Assembly (NCBI GenBank): GCA_038326205.1
Contig: JBBQJV010000011.1
Location: 1 to 64,000, forward strand
Source: UBA7672 sp038326205
Lineage (GTDB): Bacteria; Pseudomonadota; Alphaproteobacteria; Caulobacterales; Hyphomonadaceae
Reading direction: 5' to 3'
Length of the DNA stretch: 64,000 nucleotides
The position numbers and the translations under genes are program-made. The notes under the pieces were generated by a model. It made no database searches, was not told the origin of the DNA, and worked only from the letters and a program-made list of their open reading frames with translations. Positions within the stretch are counted from its first letter, which is position 1. The number at the start of each line of letters is the position of its first letter. Shown here one piece after another: positions 45,080 through 55,169 of this stretch.

Positions 45080-45748
45080 ATGCGGGCGCTGAGCGAACTC
45101 GAAATGCGCATCCTCGACATGGTCGAGCCCGTGGCCTCAGGCCTTGGCCTCGAAATCGTGCGCGTGCGTGTGATGGGGGGGGATACCCCGACGCTGCAGA
45201 TCATGGCCGAGCGGCCCGACGGTACGATGACTGTGGCGGCGTGTGCAAAATTCAGCCGGGCGATCTCGCCACTGCTGGAAACCGAAGACCCGATCTCCAG
45301 CGAGTATCACCTCGAAGTATCGAGCCCCGGGATCGATCGGCCGCTAACGCGCGTGGGCGATTTTGCCAAATGGATCGGCCACGAAGTGAAGGTCGAACTG
45401 GCAACGCCGGGCCCCGATGGCCGCAAGCGTTTCCATGGCTCGATCGTCAGCGAGGCAGCTGGCGTGGTTGAACTGGCGCTCAAGGACGGTGGCGCGGCCA
45501 AGCTCATCATTGCCGACATGGCCAAAGCGACCATGGTGCTCACCGACAAGCTGATCCAGGCCGCGCGCGCGAAAGCGCCGATGACCGAAGCGATCGACGA
45601 AGAGGACATCGGCGAAGAGGGCGAGGACGATATCGTCGGCCTTGGCGAAGAAACCGAAGAAGACTTCGACGATCTCGAAGTTGACGAAGAATTTGAAACG
45701 GAGTCGGACGACGGGGATGAACACCCCGACGCCGACGCAAAGGAGTAG
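45080..45748 (+). CDS. rimP: ribosome maturation factor RimP
   Basis: Helps assemble the 30S subunit. The 222-residue protein contains LEIVRVRVMGG, YHLEVSSPGIDRPLTR near residues 76-91, and the SH3-like C-terminal domain. A tail of about 55 residues is almost wholly acidic (Glu/Asp-rich), longer than in most RimP proteins. First gene of rimP-nusA-ylxR-infB, 3 bp upstream of nusA. Confidence 0.95.
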   Translation: MRALSELEMRILDMVEPVASGLGLEIVRVRVMGGDTPTLQIMAERPDGTMTVAACAKFSRAISPLLETEDPISSEYHLEVSSPGIDRPLTRVGDFAKWIGHEVKVELATPGPDGRKRFHGSIVSEAAGVVELALKDGGAAKLIIADMAKATMVLTDKLIQAARAKAPMTEAIDEEDIGEEGEDDIVGLGEETEEDFDDLEVDEEFETESDDGDEHPDADAKE

Positions 45749-45751
45749 GGA

Positions 45752-47467
45752 ATGGCAAGCGGCCCAGTTTCGGCAAACAAGCTCGAAATCCTGCAGATCG
45801 CCAACGCGGTTGCGGCGGAAAAGAACATCGACAAGCGCATCGTGCTTGAGGCGATGGAAGAGGCGATCCAGAAGGCCGCGCGTTCGCGCTATGGCCTCGA
45901 GCACGACATCCGCGCCGAGATCAACCCGGATTCGGGCGACACCAAGCTGTGGCGCGTTCAAACCATCGTCGAGACGGTCGAGAACCCGGTCACCCAGCTG
46001 ACGTTGGATGAAGCCAAGAAAATGGATTCCGACGCCGAAATCGGTAACGAATTCCGGGAGGAACTGCCGCCGTTCGAATTCGGACGTGTCGCGGCCCAGA
46101 CGGCGAAACAGGTCATCACGGGCAAGGTCCGCGAAGCCGAACGCCACCGCCAGTACAATGACTTCAAGGACCGCGTCGGCGAGATCATCAACGGCACCGT
46201 GAAGCGCGTCGAGTACGGCCATGTGATCGTCGATCTCGGCAAGGCCGAGGGCGTCATCCGCCGCAACGATGCGATCCCGCGCGAGAACTTCAACACCGGC
46301 GACCGCGTTCGCTCGTATCTCTACAAAGTTTCTGCTGAAGCCAAGGGCCCGCAGATCTTTCTGAGCCGCGCCCACCCGAGCTTCATGATCGCGTTGTTCG
46401 CGCAGGAAGTTCCGGAAGTCTACGAAGGCGTCATCGAGATCAAGGCCTGCGCCCGCGATCCGGGTTCGCGCGCCAAGATCGGCGTGTTCAGCCATGATAA
46501 TTCCATTGATCCAGTAGGAGCTTGCGTCGGCATGCGCGGTGCGCGCGTGCAGGCGGTTGTGTCGGAGTTGGGCGGCGAGAAGATCGACATCATTCCGTGG
46601 TCCGGCGACGACGCGACCTTCATCGTCAACGCGCTGCAGCCGGCCGAAGTCTCCAAGGTTGTGATCGACGAAGAAGAAGGCCGCGTGGAAGTGGTCGTCG
46701 AGGAGAGCCAGTTCCCGCTCGCCATCGGCCGCCGTGGCCAGAACGTGCGTCTCGCCTCGCAGCTGACCGGTTGGCAGATCGACCTGATGACGGAAACCGC
46801 GGATAGCGAGCGCCGTCAGCGCGAATTCAAGGAGCGCACCGACCTGTTCCAGAAGGCGCTCGACGCCGACGAAACGCTGGCCCAGCTGCTGGCCTCGGAA
46901 GGCTTCGAGACGGTCGAAGAGATCGCCTATGTCGAGATCGAGGAGCTTGCCACGATCGAAGGCTTTGACGAGGAGGTCGCTGGCGAGCTGCAGGAGCGCG
47001 CCCGCGAATATCTCGAAAAGCTCACGGCTGAACTTGTCGCGAAACGCCGCGAACTCGGCGTCACCGATGAAGTGGCGGAGATGGAAGGCGTGACGCCGCA
47101 AATGGCGGTGAAGTTCGGCGAGAACGACGTCAAGACGATCGAAGACCTTGCAGGTCTGGTGCCGGACGACCTCGTTGGCTGGAAAGAACCCGGACCGGAC
47201 GGCAAACCCAAATTTGTGCCGGGCCTGCTGGTCAAGAACGAGATGAACCGCGAAGACGCGGAACTCTTCATCCTCAAGGCGCGCGTCGTGGCTGGCTGGG
47301 TCGAACCCCAGGCGCTCGAAGATGCGCTGGCTGCCCGCGCTGCTGCGCTGGATGCTGAAGAGGCCGAACTCGATGCTGCTTCCGGCGACAAGCCCGGCGA
47401 CGCCCGCACCCGCGGCGACGAACTGTTCAACCTCAAGGGGGCCAATGCCGGCTCAACCGAACAGTGA
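45752..47467 (+). CDS. nusA: transcription termination/antitermination factor NusA
   Basis: The 571-residue RNA polymerase accessory factor has the N-terminal RNAP-binding domain, an S1 domain (GKVREAERHRQYNDF to VIVDLGKAEGVIRR), two KH domains with KIGVFSHDNSIDPVGACVGMRGARV, and AIGRRGQNVRLASQLTGW. Two C-terminal helix-hairpin-helix-type acidic repeats (LASEGFETVEEIAYV, FGENDVKTIEDLAGL) complete the alphaproteobacterial form. Its last 23 bp overlap the ylxR-type gene. Confidence 0.97.
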   Translation: MASGPVSANKLEILQIANAVAAEKNIDKRIVLEAMEEAIQKAARSRYGLEHDIRAEINPDSGDTKLWRVQTIVETVENPVTQLTLDEAKKMDSDAEIGNEFREELPPFEFGRVAAQTAKQVITGKVREAERHRQYNDFKDRVGEIINGTVKRVEYGHVIVDLGKAEGVIRRNDAIPRENFNTGDRVRSYLYKVSAEAKGPQIFLSRAHPSFMIALFAQEVPEVYEGVIEIKACARDPGSRAKIGVFSHDNSIDPVGACVGMRGARVQAVVSELGGEKIDIIPWSGDDATFIVNALQPAEVSKVVIDEEEGRVEVVVEESQFPLAIGRRGQNVRLASQLTGWQIDLMTETADSERRQREFKERTDLFQKALDADETLAQLLASEGFETVEEIAYVEIEELATIEGFDEEVAGELQERAREYLEKLTAELVAKRRELGVTDEVAEMEGVTPQMAVKFGENDVKTIEDLAGLVPDDLVGWKEPGPDGKPKFVPGLLVKNEMNREDAELFILKARVVAGWVEPQALEDALAARAAALDAEEAELDAASGDKPGDARTRGDELFNLKGANAGSTEQ

Positions 47468-48257
47468 TGAGCCTTTAGCCGCCCTCGACGCGGTTGAAAC
47501 CGACGCGGGTCCGCCCCGCGCCGGCAAGGCCGCATCGCGTGATCCTGAGCGTCGCTGCATCGTTACGATGGAGCGACGGCCGCAGGCGCAGTTGATCCGC
47601 TTTGTCCTGTCGCCCGATGCGCAGGTGACGCCGGATATTGCCGCCCGTCTGCCGGGCAGGGGCGCATGGGTGACCGCGAACCGCGAAACGATCGACCTTG
47701 CCGCCAAGCGCGGCGCCTTCGCGCGCGCTTTCAAGGCGCAGGTGAAGCTGCCACCCGACCTGTCTGCACAGGCCGAATCCATGCTGGTGCGCCGGGCGCT
47801 CGACATGCTGGGGCTGGCAAAAAGGTCCAGCGAACTTATCTTGGGCTTTGAACAGGTGCGGGAGGCTATCCGGGAAAGCCGACCCGCCTGCCTCCTCGCC
47901 GCCTCTGAAGCTTCCGAAGACCAGCGCGGCAAGGTCCTCGCGCTTGTCCGTGGGCTCTACAGCCCCTTGCCGGGCGAAAACCCCGGAAAACGGGGACTTC
48001 CGCCGGCTACTGACTGCTTTTCGGGTGACGAAATGGGCATGGCCTTGGGGCGTGAGCGTGTGGTACACGCTTGCCTCAAACAAGGCCGCATAGCGCACAC
48101 CTGGATGGGAGAGCTGGCAAGGCTTTCCGGCTTCCGGCGTGTCTGGTTGCCGGGATGGCAGCCTGTCTCCGCTCCCGAACTGGGCGCAAGCGGGCAAGAA
48201 ATTGAAGACTCAGAGGCCCGTGGCTCCGGGGAATCTACTCCGGACTCTCAGGCGTGA
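47445..48257 (+). CDS. YlxR (DUF448)/L7Ae-like RNA-binding protein
   Basis: Two RNA-binding parts are visible in 270 residues: an N-terminal YlxR domain (RRCIVTMERRPQAQLIRFVLSP, LPGRGAWV near residues 35-75) and a central L7Ae-like domain (MLGLAKRSSELILGFEQVREAI near 125-146, VVHACLKQGRIA later). The fusion is typical of alphaproteobacteria, between nusA and infB. The start is chosen for its AAGGGG site inside the end of nusA. The Ser/Glu-rich tail is not conserved-looking. Confidence 0.92.
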   Translation: MPAQPNSDEPLAALDAVETDAGPPRAGKAASRDPERRCIVTMERRPQAQLIRFVLSPDAQVTPDIAARLPGRGAWVTANRETIDLAAKRGAFARAFKAQVKLPPDLSAQAESMLVRRALDMLGLAKRSSELILGFEQVREAIRESRPACLLAASEASEDQRGKVLALVRGLYSPLPGENPGKRGLPPATDCFSGDEMGMALGRERVVHACLKQGRIAHTWMGELARLSGFRRVWLPGWQPVSAPELGASGQEIEDSEARGSGESTPDSQA

Positions 48258-48286
48258 ATCCTATCGACTGCAAATGAAGTGAGTGA

Positions 48287-51091
48287 ATGAGCGATACAAA
48301 AGACACGGACAACACTGGCCGCCGCCCGCTTTCGATCAAGCGGTCGGATACGGGCACCGTGAAGCAAAGCTTCTCGCATGGCCGGTCCAAGCAGGTTGTC
48401 GTCGAGACCAAGAAAAAGCGCGTCGTGGTCGCCCCCGGCTCGCAGCCCAAGGTCGTGCGCCCGGCAGAGCCGGTAGCGCCTGCTGCTGCGCCGACCGAGA
48501 AGCCTGCGGCAAAAGCTGCGCCAGTCAGCGCCGCGAGGGAAGCGATTCAGAAATCCGGCTTCTCTGAAGCGGAGCTGAAAGCGCGCCAGGCCGCTCTTGC
48601 CCAGCGCCGCGTCGACGAAGAACGCCGCAAGGTCGAACAGGAAGCGGTTGACGAAGCCAATCGCCGCCGCGCCGATGAAGCGCGTCGCCTGGCTGAAGAA
48701 GAAAAGCGCCGCCTCGAGGCTGGCCCTGCCAGTCCGCAAGCACCGCCCGAAGACGATGATGGTGGCTCCGGCCGCTTCTCGCGAGGCGATCGTGGCGGCC
48801 GCAGCACTGTTGCACCGCGTACGGGCGCCACCAGCTTCAGCGGTGATCGCGCCGCTGCTCCGCGTGGTCCGGGCGGCGCTGTGCGCGTGCGTCCTGATGC
48901 TGCTCCGCGTGGACCGGGTGGTCCCGGCGGAGCACGTCCAGGTGGTTTCAGCGGTGATCGTGGCCCGCCCCGTCCGGGCGGTCCCGGCGCTGCGGCTCGT
49001 GGTCCGGGTGGACCTGGCCGTGGCCCCGCTGGCGGCCCACGTCCGCTTGCCCCGCTCGATACCGATGATCTGACGCCGCTGAGCGAACTCGGCGGACGCG
49101 TGAAGCGGGTCAAGACCAGTGGCGATGACGCTCCTGGCGGCGACGCCCGGGCAGTACGCAAGGACGAACCGAAACGCCGTCAGGGCAGGCTGACGATCTC
49201 GGCAGCTCTCGGCGATGATGAGGACAAGCAGCGTTCCTACGCCGCCGTGAAGCGCGCCCGCGAACGCGAGCGCGAACGTCGTCTCAAGATGGCGGGCGGC
49301 TCAGAGAAAGTATCCCGCGAAGTCGTCCTGCCGGAATCGATCACGGTGGCCGACCTCGCCAACCGCATGAGCGAGCGTCAGGCCGACGTTGTGAAATTCA
49401 TGATGCAGCAGGGCGAACTCGTTCGCTCGACCGACGTGCTGGATGCGGACACCGCCCAGCTCATCGTCGAGGAGTTTGGCCACACCGTGAAACGTGTTGC
49501 AGAATCCGACGTCGAGATCGGCCTCGAAGGTCATGAGGACATCGACGACCATCTCGAGTCGCGTCCGCCCGTCGTGACCGTCATGGGCCACGTCGACCAC
49601 GGCAAGACGTCGCTGCTCGACGCCATGCGCCAGACCGACGTCGTGTCGGGCGAGGCCGGCGGCATCACGCAGCACATCGGCGCCTATCAGGTCCAGCTCA
49701 AGTCGGGAGAGAAGATCACCTTCCTCGACACGCCGGGTCACGCAGCCTTCTCGTCCATGCGCGCCCGCGGCGCCAACGCCACAGACATCGTCATCCTCGT
49801 GGTGGCGGCGGACGATGGTGTGATGCCGCAGACGATCGAGGCGATCCAGCATGCGAAAGCTGCCGGTGCGCCGATCATCGTGGCGGTCAACAAGATTGAC
49901 AAGCATGACGCCAAGCCGGAAAATGTGTTGACGCAGCTCCTGCAATACGACGTGCAGGTTGAAGCCATGGGCGGCCAGACGCCGGCTGTGTTCGTCTCGG
50001 CTCTCAAGAAGACCGGCCTTGACGAACTCACCGACACGATCACGGCGCTCGCCGAGATTCTCGAGCTCAAGGCCAATGCAGATCGCGACGCCGACGGCGT
50101 GGTGATCGAATCCAAGCTCGACAAGGGCCGTGGCCCGGTCGCGACCGTGCTGGTCAAGCGCGGCACCCTCAAGCGTGGCGACATTGTTGTCGCCGGGGCC
50201 CAGTGGGGCCGCGTGAAAGCGCTCAACAATGAGCGTGGCCAGCTGGTCGATGTGGCTTTGCCGGCGACGCCGGTTGAAGTCCTCGGCCTTGATGGCGCGC
50301 CCGATCCGGGTGACCAGATCGTAGTCGTCGATAGCGAAGCTCGCGCCCGCGAGATCACCGACTATCGCGTCCGCACCAAGCGCAACAAGACGGGTCCTGC
50401 GCAACGGGCGGGTACGTCGCTTGAACAAATGCTTTCGCGTCTCAAGGAAGGCGGCACGGCCGCTGGCGGCGGCCTCAAGGAGGCAGCCTTCCTCGTCAAG
50501 GGCGACGTTCAGGGTTCAGTCGAGGCGATCACACAATCGCTCGAGAAACTGTCCACAGACGAGGTCCGCGCGCGCGTGGTTCTCGGCGCAGTTGGTGGTA
50601 TTTCGGAGAGCGACGTGCAGCTCGCCATCTCGGCTGGCACCCCGATCATCGCGTTCAACGTCCGCGCCAACAAGCAGGCGCGCGAACTGGCTGAACGTGA
50701 AGGCGTGGAGATCCGGTATTACTCGATCATCTACAATCTGATCGACGACGTGAAGAACACGCTTTCGGGCATGCTGCCGCCGGAACGTCGCGAGACATTC
50801 CTCGGCTACGCTGAAATTCTGCAGGTCTTCAATATCTCGAAGGCTGGCAAGGTTGCGGGTTGCCGCGTCTCCGAAGGCGTCGTTCGCAAGGGTTCGGGCG
50901 TCCGCCTTCTGCGCGACAACGTGGTCATCCACGAAGGCACGCTCTCGGTCCTGAAACGCTTCAAGGACGAAGTCCCCGAGGTGAAGCAGGGCATGGAATG
51001 CGGCATGGCCTTCGCTAACTACCAGGACATCCGCGAAGGCGACCAGATCGAATGCTTCCAAGTGGAACTGATCGAGCGCCATCTCGACTAG
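48287..51091 (+). CDS. infB: translation initiation factor IF-2
   Basis: GTPase that brings fMet-tRNA to the 30S subunit. The 934-residue protein has a basic coiled-coil-like N-terminal region (KARQAALAQRRVDEERR), a Gly/Pro/Arg-rich low-complexity linker (about residues 160-260), the IF2_N-type region, and a G domain: GHVDHGKTSLLD near 433-444, DTPGHAAF near 481 and NKIDKHD near 537. The C-terminal domains are complete. It ends the rimP operon, with a terminator 27 bp downstream. Confidence 0.97.
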   Translation: MSDTKDTDNTGRRPLSIKRSDTGTVKQSFSHGRSKQVVVETKKKRVVVAPGSQPKVVRPAEPVAPAAAPTEKPAAKAAPVSAAREAIQKSGFSEAELKARQAALAQRRVDEERRKVEQEAVDEANRRRADEARRLAEEEKRRLEAGPASPQAPPEDDDGGSGRFSRGDRGGRSTVAPRTGATSFSGDRAAAPRGPGGAVRVRPDAAPRGPGGPGGARPGGFSGDRGPPRPGGPGAAARGPGGPGRGPAGGPRPLAPLDTDDLTPLSELGGRVKRVKTSGDDAPGGDARAVRKDEPKRRQGRLTISAALGDDEDKQRSYAAVKRARERERERRLKMAGGSEKVSREVVLPESITVADLANRMSERQADVVKFMMQQGELVRSTDVLDADTAQLIVEEFGHTVKRVAESDVEIGLEGHEDIDDHLESRPPVVTVMGHVDHGKTSLLDAMRQTDVVSGEAGGITQHIGAYQVQLKSGEKITFLDTPGHAAFSSMRARGANATDIVILVVAADDGVMPQTIEAIQHAKAAGAPIIVAVNKIDKHDAKPENVLTQLLQYDVQVEAMGGQTPAVFVSALKKTGLDELTDTITALAEILELKANADRDADGVVIESKLDKGRGPVATVLVKRGTLKRGDIVVAGAQWGRVKALNNERGQLVDVALPATPVEVLGLDGAPDPGDQIVVVDSEARAREITDYRVRTKRNKTGPAQRAGTSLEQMLSRLKEGGTAAGGGLKEAAFLVKGDVQGSVEAITQSLEKLSTDEVRARVVLGAVGGISESDVQLAISAGTPIIAFNVRANKQARELAEREGVEIRYYSIIYNLIDDVKNTLSGMLPPERRETFLGYAEILQVFNISKAGKVAGCRVSEGVVRKGSGVRLLRDNVVIHEGTLSVLKRFKDEVPEVKQGMECGMAFANYQDIREGDQIECFQVELIERHLD

Positions 51092-51117
51092 TCTCTGCTG
51101 CACTCGCACACGTCAGG

Positions 51118-51150
51118 AACCCCGGAGCTCGCCTCCGGGGTTTCGTTTTA
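51118..51150 (+). terminator. intrinsic terminator after infB
   Basis: AACCCCGGAG and CTCCGGGGTT form a perfect 10-bp stem with a 5-nt loop, followed by TTCGTTTTA. It closes the rimP-nusA-ylxR-infB operon and isolates it from the next gene. Confidence 0.9.
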
Positions 51151-51219
51151 TGCGCGACAACGCAAACGGCGGCGCTAGTCTCCTACCAAACAAGAAGACT
51201 CACCGGAGGGAGGATCATC

Positions 51220-53355
51220 ATGAACAGGCTCAGGACACGTGTGCTTGCCGGTTGCGCCGCGGGCGCGCTGGCAATGGGCGCGCTGATTGCAGCGCCGGCC
51301 CTTTTCCAGCCAGCAGAGGCGCAGGCAGGCCCTGCGACCGCGCAAGGCAAGGTCGAGGTGAGGGTTCTCTCCTCGCATTATGATCTGGTCTCGGGCGGCG
51401 ATGCACTGGTTGAGGTGAAAGCGAGCGAGGGTGCGAAAGCCAGCGAGCTGAAACTCACGCTCAACGGCCGTGAGCTCACAACGCCGCTGAAATACGACCA
51501 GCCAACCAACACCCTGCGCGGTCTCATCACCGGCCTCGACACTGGCGCCAACTGGCTGCAGGCGAGGGGGCCGACAGGTTATTCGGTCAGCCAGCCGCTG
51601 GTGAATTATCCGATCACCGGACCGATCCTCTCAGGCCCGCACCTGACGCCCTATGAGTGCCGCACGCAGCAGTCCGGTCTTGGCGATGCGCTCGATGCGG
51701 ATTGCTCTGCGCCAATGCGCTATGACTGGTTCTACAAACCGAAGGCGGGCGGCGCGTACAAAGCGCTCGATCCCAAGGGCGCGAGGCCCGACGATGTGGC
51801 GACGACGACGACGATCGATGGCAAGACCCTGCCCTTCATCGTGCGCGTCGAAAGCGGCGTCATCAATCGGTCGATCTATCGCCTTGCTGTTTTGGATGAT
51901 CCGGCGACCGCAGGCTTCTCGGCAAGCGAAGGCTGGAACGGCCGTCTCGGCGTCACGTTCGGCGGCGGCTGCGGCACGCAATACAATCAGGGAGCCAACA
52001 CCGCGCAATCCATCCTGTCGGATCTCTATCTGGCGCGCGGCTTCGCCTACATGAACTCGACCGAACTGGTGAACCAGCAGCACTGCAACCAGGTGCTGCA
52101 GGGTGAGACGCTGATGATGCTCAAGGAGCATTTCATCGAAGCCTATGGCGTTCCCAAATGGACGGTGGGCACGGGCGGCTCCGGCGGTTCTATCCAGCAG
52201 ATGGTGATTGCGCAGATGTATCCCGGCCTGCTCGATGGCCTGCAGCCTTCGCTCAGCTTCCCGGACTCGTCCATGCAGACGGCCGACTGCGGCCTTTTGC
52301 AGAACTATTGGCGGACCGCTGCCGGCAAGAAGTGGGACGATAAAAAGAAGGATGCAGTCGCTGGTTACAGCACCGGCACATGCGGCTCATGGGAGCGCTC
52401 CTTCGTGCGCACCATCCAGGCGGGCTTTGCCGACGGCTGCGCCATCACGGACAAAAGCCAAGTCTATGACCCCAAAAAGAACCGCAAGGGCCTGCGCTGC
52501 ACGACACAGGAAATGCGCGTCAACATCTATGGCCGCGACCCAAAGACAGGCTTCGCGCTCCGCCCCATCGATAATGTCGGGATGCAGTACGGCCTCAACG
52601 CGCTCAATGACGACGTTATCTCGGTCGATGAATTTCTTGCGCTCAACGAAAAGGTCGGCGGCAACGACATAGACGGAGGCTTCTCCTCCAAACGCACCGT
52701 GGGCGATGAGGCCGCCATCAAGGCGATCTATGCGTCCGGGCTGATCAACACCTTCAAGAATCTCGATCGCGTGCCGATGGTTCACTATCGCATGTACAAC
52801 GACACCCTGACGCCGGGCGACATTCACGACCGCCATCGCGACCTCACTATTCGCGCGCGGCTGGAAAAAGCGACTGGATCTTCCGCCAACCAGATCATCT
52901 GGGTCGCCGATCGCGCGACCGAACGCGCCAAGCCGCCTGTTGTCGATCTTGCGGCGCCCGCGCTCGACGTGATGACCAGGTGGCTCGACGCGATGGTGGC
53001 CGATCCGGCGCCGCTGACGCCCGCGAAGGTGGTGAAGAACAAGCCCGCCGACGCGGTGGACGCCTACTGGACGCCAGAGGGCAAGCGCGTGAATGAAGTC
53101 GCCAGCTGGGATCCGGTAACGTCCTGGAACAAGACCTATCCGCTGCATCTCGAACCGCGCCTTGCGGCTGGCGCACCCATCGCCAACGACATCATGAAGT
53201 GCGAGCTGAAGCCGGTGGTGTTCGCCGACTACAAGGTCAAGTTCTCGAAATCGCAGCAGTCGCGGATGAAGAAGATCTTCTCTGGCGGCGTCTGTGACTG
53301 GAGTAAGCCGGGCGTCGGCTACTCATCAATCAAGGGCACATACCAGCGCTATTGA
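51220..53355 (+). CDS. secreted DUF6351-family hydrolase-like protein
   Basis: The 711-residue protein has an N-terminal signal peptide (MNRLRTRVLAGCAAGALAMGALIAAP, cleaved near AEAQA) behind a strong GGAGGGAGGA site. The body matches the DUF6351 family: VRVESGVINRSIYRLAVLDDP, WNGRLGVTFGGGCG, and the nucleophile-elbow-like GTGGSGGSIQQMVIAQMYPGLLDG near residues 313-336. It is probably an alpha/beta-hydrolase-type exported esterase with unknown substrate. The gene occupies the space between infB and rbfA. Confidence 0.88.
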   Translation: MNRLRTRVLAGCAAGALAMGALIAAPALFQPAEAQAGPATAQGKVEVRVLSSHYDLVSGGDALVEVKASEGAKASELKLTLNGRELTTPLKYDQPTNTLRGLITGLDTGANWLQARGPTGYSVSQPLVNYPITGPILSGPHLTPYECRTQQSGLGDALDADCSAPMRYDWFYKPKAGGAYKALDPKGARPDDVATTTTIDGKTLPFIVRVESGVINRSIYRLAVLDDPATAGFSASEGWNGRLGVTFGGGCGTQYNQGANTAQSILSDLYLARGFAYMNSTELVNQQHCNQVLQGETLMMLKEHFIEAYGVPKWTVGTGGSGGSIQQMVIAQMYPGLLDGLQPSLSFPDSSMQTADCGLLQNYWRTAAGKKWDDKKKDAVAGYSTGTCGSWERSFVRTIQAGFADGCAITDKSQVYDPKKNRKGLRCTTQEMRVNIYGRDPKTGFALRPIDNVGMQYGLNALNDDVISVDEFLALNEKVGGNDIDGGFSSKRTVGDEAAIKAIYASGLINTFKNLDRVPMVHYRMYNDTLTPGDIHDRHRDLTIRARLEKATGSSANQIIWVADRATERAKPPVVDLAAPALDVMTRWLDAMVADPAPLTPAKVVKNKPADAVDAYWTPEGKRVNEVASWDPVTSWNKTYPLHLEPRLAAGAPIANDIMKCELKPVVFADYKVKFSKSQQSRMKKIFSGGVCDWSKPGVGYSSIKGTYQRY

Positions 53356-53389
53356 GCGGCTGCGCGTTCGTCATGGCGGGGGAGGCGGC

Positions 53390-53779
53390 CTAGTTGCCAT
53401 CCCCCGTAATGATGCCGACGATCAGGGTGAGGACGCCGCCAGCGATCGCCAGTCCTGTCATCAGGGCCTTGAGCTGCTTGCGGCCCGCGATGGCCGCATC
53501 CTTGTCTTCCGGTTTGCCGCGTGTGTCTTTTGATGCGTCGGCCAGCGCTGTCAGCGTCTGTGCGACTGCGCCCGACAGCCACGCCGAAGAACTCCCCGAC
53601 TGACTGCTGCGCGTCGCCTTCTGCGCCAACCCAGTCATCTTCTCTGCGAAATTGCGTCGGCTTTCCGCCTCCGACCCATCAAGCGACCGCGCCACGATCA
53701 GGACGACCATCATGCCGACCAGCGCGGCCAGCGCGGCTCCGAGAAACCAGACCAGCGTGACTGCGCTCATCTCAATCAT
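53390..53779 (-). CDS. small two-helix membrane protein
   Basis: The 129-residue protein (126 from the second Met) has a helix at each end: LVWFLGAALAALVGMMVVLIVA and ALMTGLAIAGGVLTLIVGI, with a soluble Ser/Gln/Ala-rich middle (residues 30-105). It overlaps the upstream alpha/beta-hydrolase gene by 8 bp, so the two are coupled. The family is not recognised. Confidence 0.75.
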   Translation of the reverse strand: MIEMSAVTLVWFLGAALAALVGMMVVLIVARSLDGSEAESRRNFAEKMTGLAQKATRSSQSGSSSAWLSGAVAQTLTALADASKDTRGKPEDKDAAIAGRKQLKALMTGLAIAGGVLTLIVGIITGDGN

Positions 53780-54956
53780 TGTCCTTCACGAAGCGCCGAA
53801 TGTACTTCACCAGATCTTTCGCCAGCGGCAGGCTGGGGTCGGTATAGGTCGCCAGGTTACCTGCGCGATCTTCCGGCGCATCCTTCAGCACATGATTCAT
53901 TTGCCCCAGCAGGCGCAGCTTGGTCTTTGGCGCTGCGTCGAGGAGGCGGGCGTCGGCGACAGACACCTGCATGTCGCGCTCGCCCTGAACGATGAGTGTA
54001 TCCTGTTTCGCCTTACGCACCGCATCAACCGGATCAATCGCGAACATCGAAATCAGATAGTCCTGCACCTTGGGGTTGAACAGCGGCAACAGGGCGGGGT
54101 GCATGCCCGTCACGTCCACATGCTGCCCTGCTTCCAGACTGGATAATGCGCCCAGAGCCTGATCCAGAATTGGCGCGTTGGCGGGGTTGGATGTTAGCTG
54201 CTCGCGAATGACGTCGCCCATCTTGCGGCCCATGCCGGAAACCAGGATCAGGCCGCACACGTCCTTGCGCCCCTCCGCCGCCAGCGACACCATCAAAGCG
54301 CCTTCGGAATGGCCGAGCAGGAAGACGCACTTTGATCCGCGTTCAGTTTTGATCGCATCGATCCACGCATGGATGTCCTCGACATAGGCATGTGGTGACG
54401 TGATGTTGGGATCGCCTGCACCTGCGCTAGTGAACATGCCGCGCTTGTCGACGCGCACAGTGGAGATGCGTTCCTCGGCCAGCGCCTCGGCCAGCAGCTT
54501 GTAGGCGTCAGTCTTCATGCCCATAGGGCTGTTGCCATCGCGATCGGTGGGGCCGGAGCCGGGCACGATCAGCACGACAGGGTCGCTGTTGCGCGCGTTG
54601 ATCATCGTTCCATGCAGCTCGCCGGCCGTGATCTCACTGATCTCTGGCATGATTGCTCCGTTATTCATTTTCTTTAGGACCGCCACACCGGCGAGCAGCG
54701 CCACGAGCGTGAGTACGATGACGACAATCGCGCCTGCTTGCTTTTGCGCCTTCTTGGCTGTCTCCGAGGCGGCTCTTGCGTCCGACCGTGCCTGGCGCCG
54801 CTTGCTCGTCGCTGTCACCAGGGCAATGTGCGGCCTGCTTCCACGCAACATTGCCGGCGTGCGGCTCAGACTGTTCGCGATCGCCACTACGATCAGCGTC
54901 ATCACGAGCAGGCCCGCGAGTGCGATAATCACAATGAGGAGAAGGTTGTTCGGCAT
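53772..54956 (-). CDS. membrane-anchored alpha/beta hydrolase
   Basis: The 394-residue protein has an N-terminal helix (LLLIVIIALAGLLVMTLIVVAI), a second near residues 75-95, then an exported hydrolase domain: LIVPGSGPTDRDGNSP near 129-144 (oxyanion region), GHSEGALMVSLA near 214-225 with the nucleophilic Ser, a late Asp in VQGERDMQVSVAD, and His in QMNHVLKDAPEDR. It resembles the YqiA/lysophospholipase-like S9 hydrolases. Divergent from the SPFH gene, with 213 bp between starts. Confidence 0.88.
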   Translation of the reverse strand: MPNNLLLIVIIALAGLLVMTLIVVAIANSLSRTPAMLRGSRPHIALVTATSKRRQARSDARAASETAKKAQKQAGAIVVIVLTLVALLAGVAVLKKMNNGAIMPEISEITAGELHGTMINARNSDPVVLIVPGSGPTDRDGNSPMGMKTDAYKLLAEALAEERISTVRVDKRGMFTSAGAGDPNITSPHAYVEDIHAWIDAIKTERGSKCVFLLGHSEGALMVSLAAEGRKDVCGLILVSGMGRKMGDVIREQLTSNPANAPILDQALGALSSLEAGQHVDVTGMHPALLPLFNPKVQDYLISMFAIDPVDAVRKAKQDTLIVQGERDMQVSVADARLLDAAPKTKLRLLGQMNHVLKDAPEDRAGNLATYTDPSLPLAKDLVKYIRRFVKDND

Positions 54957-55105
54957 CCCATAATCCCCCGTGTTTCTTTAAGCTCGCGACGCCAGCCGGA
55001 TTGCGCCGCCGACGACACGAAGGGCCGCGAAAAGGGCTATCATCCCGGGCTTTCGCTGCATGATCATCATGTGCCGCCTCCCGCGTTCGATGCCTAACAT
55101 TGCGC

Positions 55106-55153
55106 TTGACAGGCGGGCGCGTCAATATCAAAGTAATATCACTTCGATATTGA
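55106..55153 (+). promoter_or_regulatory. promoter and large dyad operator of the SPFH cluster
   Basis: A TTGACA-like -35 lies at 55106-55111. TCAATATC (55122-55129) and GATATTGA (55146-55153) with inner AAGT/ACTT form a 32-bp dyad, 12 of 13 pairs matching around a 6-nt centre. The dyad sits where the -10 and operator are expected, 17 bp before the SPFH start, so a dimeric repressor is likely; its gene is not identified. Confidence 0.7.
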
Positions 55154-55169
55154 AGGTGGAGGGACGTCG

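Noticed and set aside
45344..47101. Long open frame (585 codons) antisense to nusA
   Set aside because: It mirrors the GC-rich codon pattern of nusA and shows no family features.
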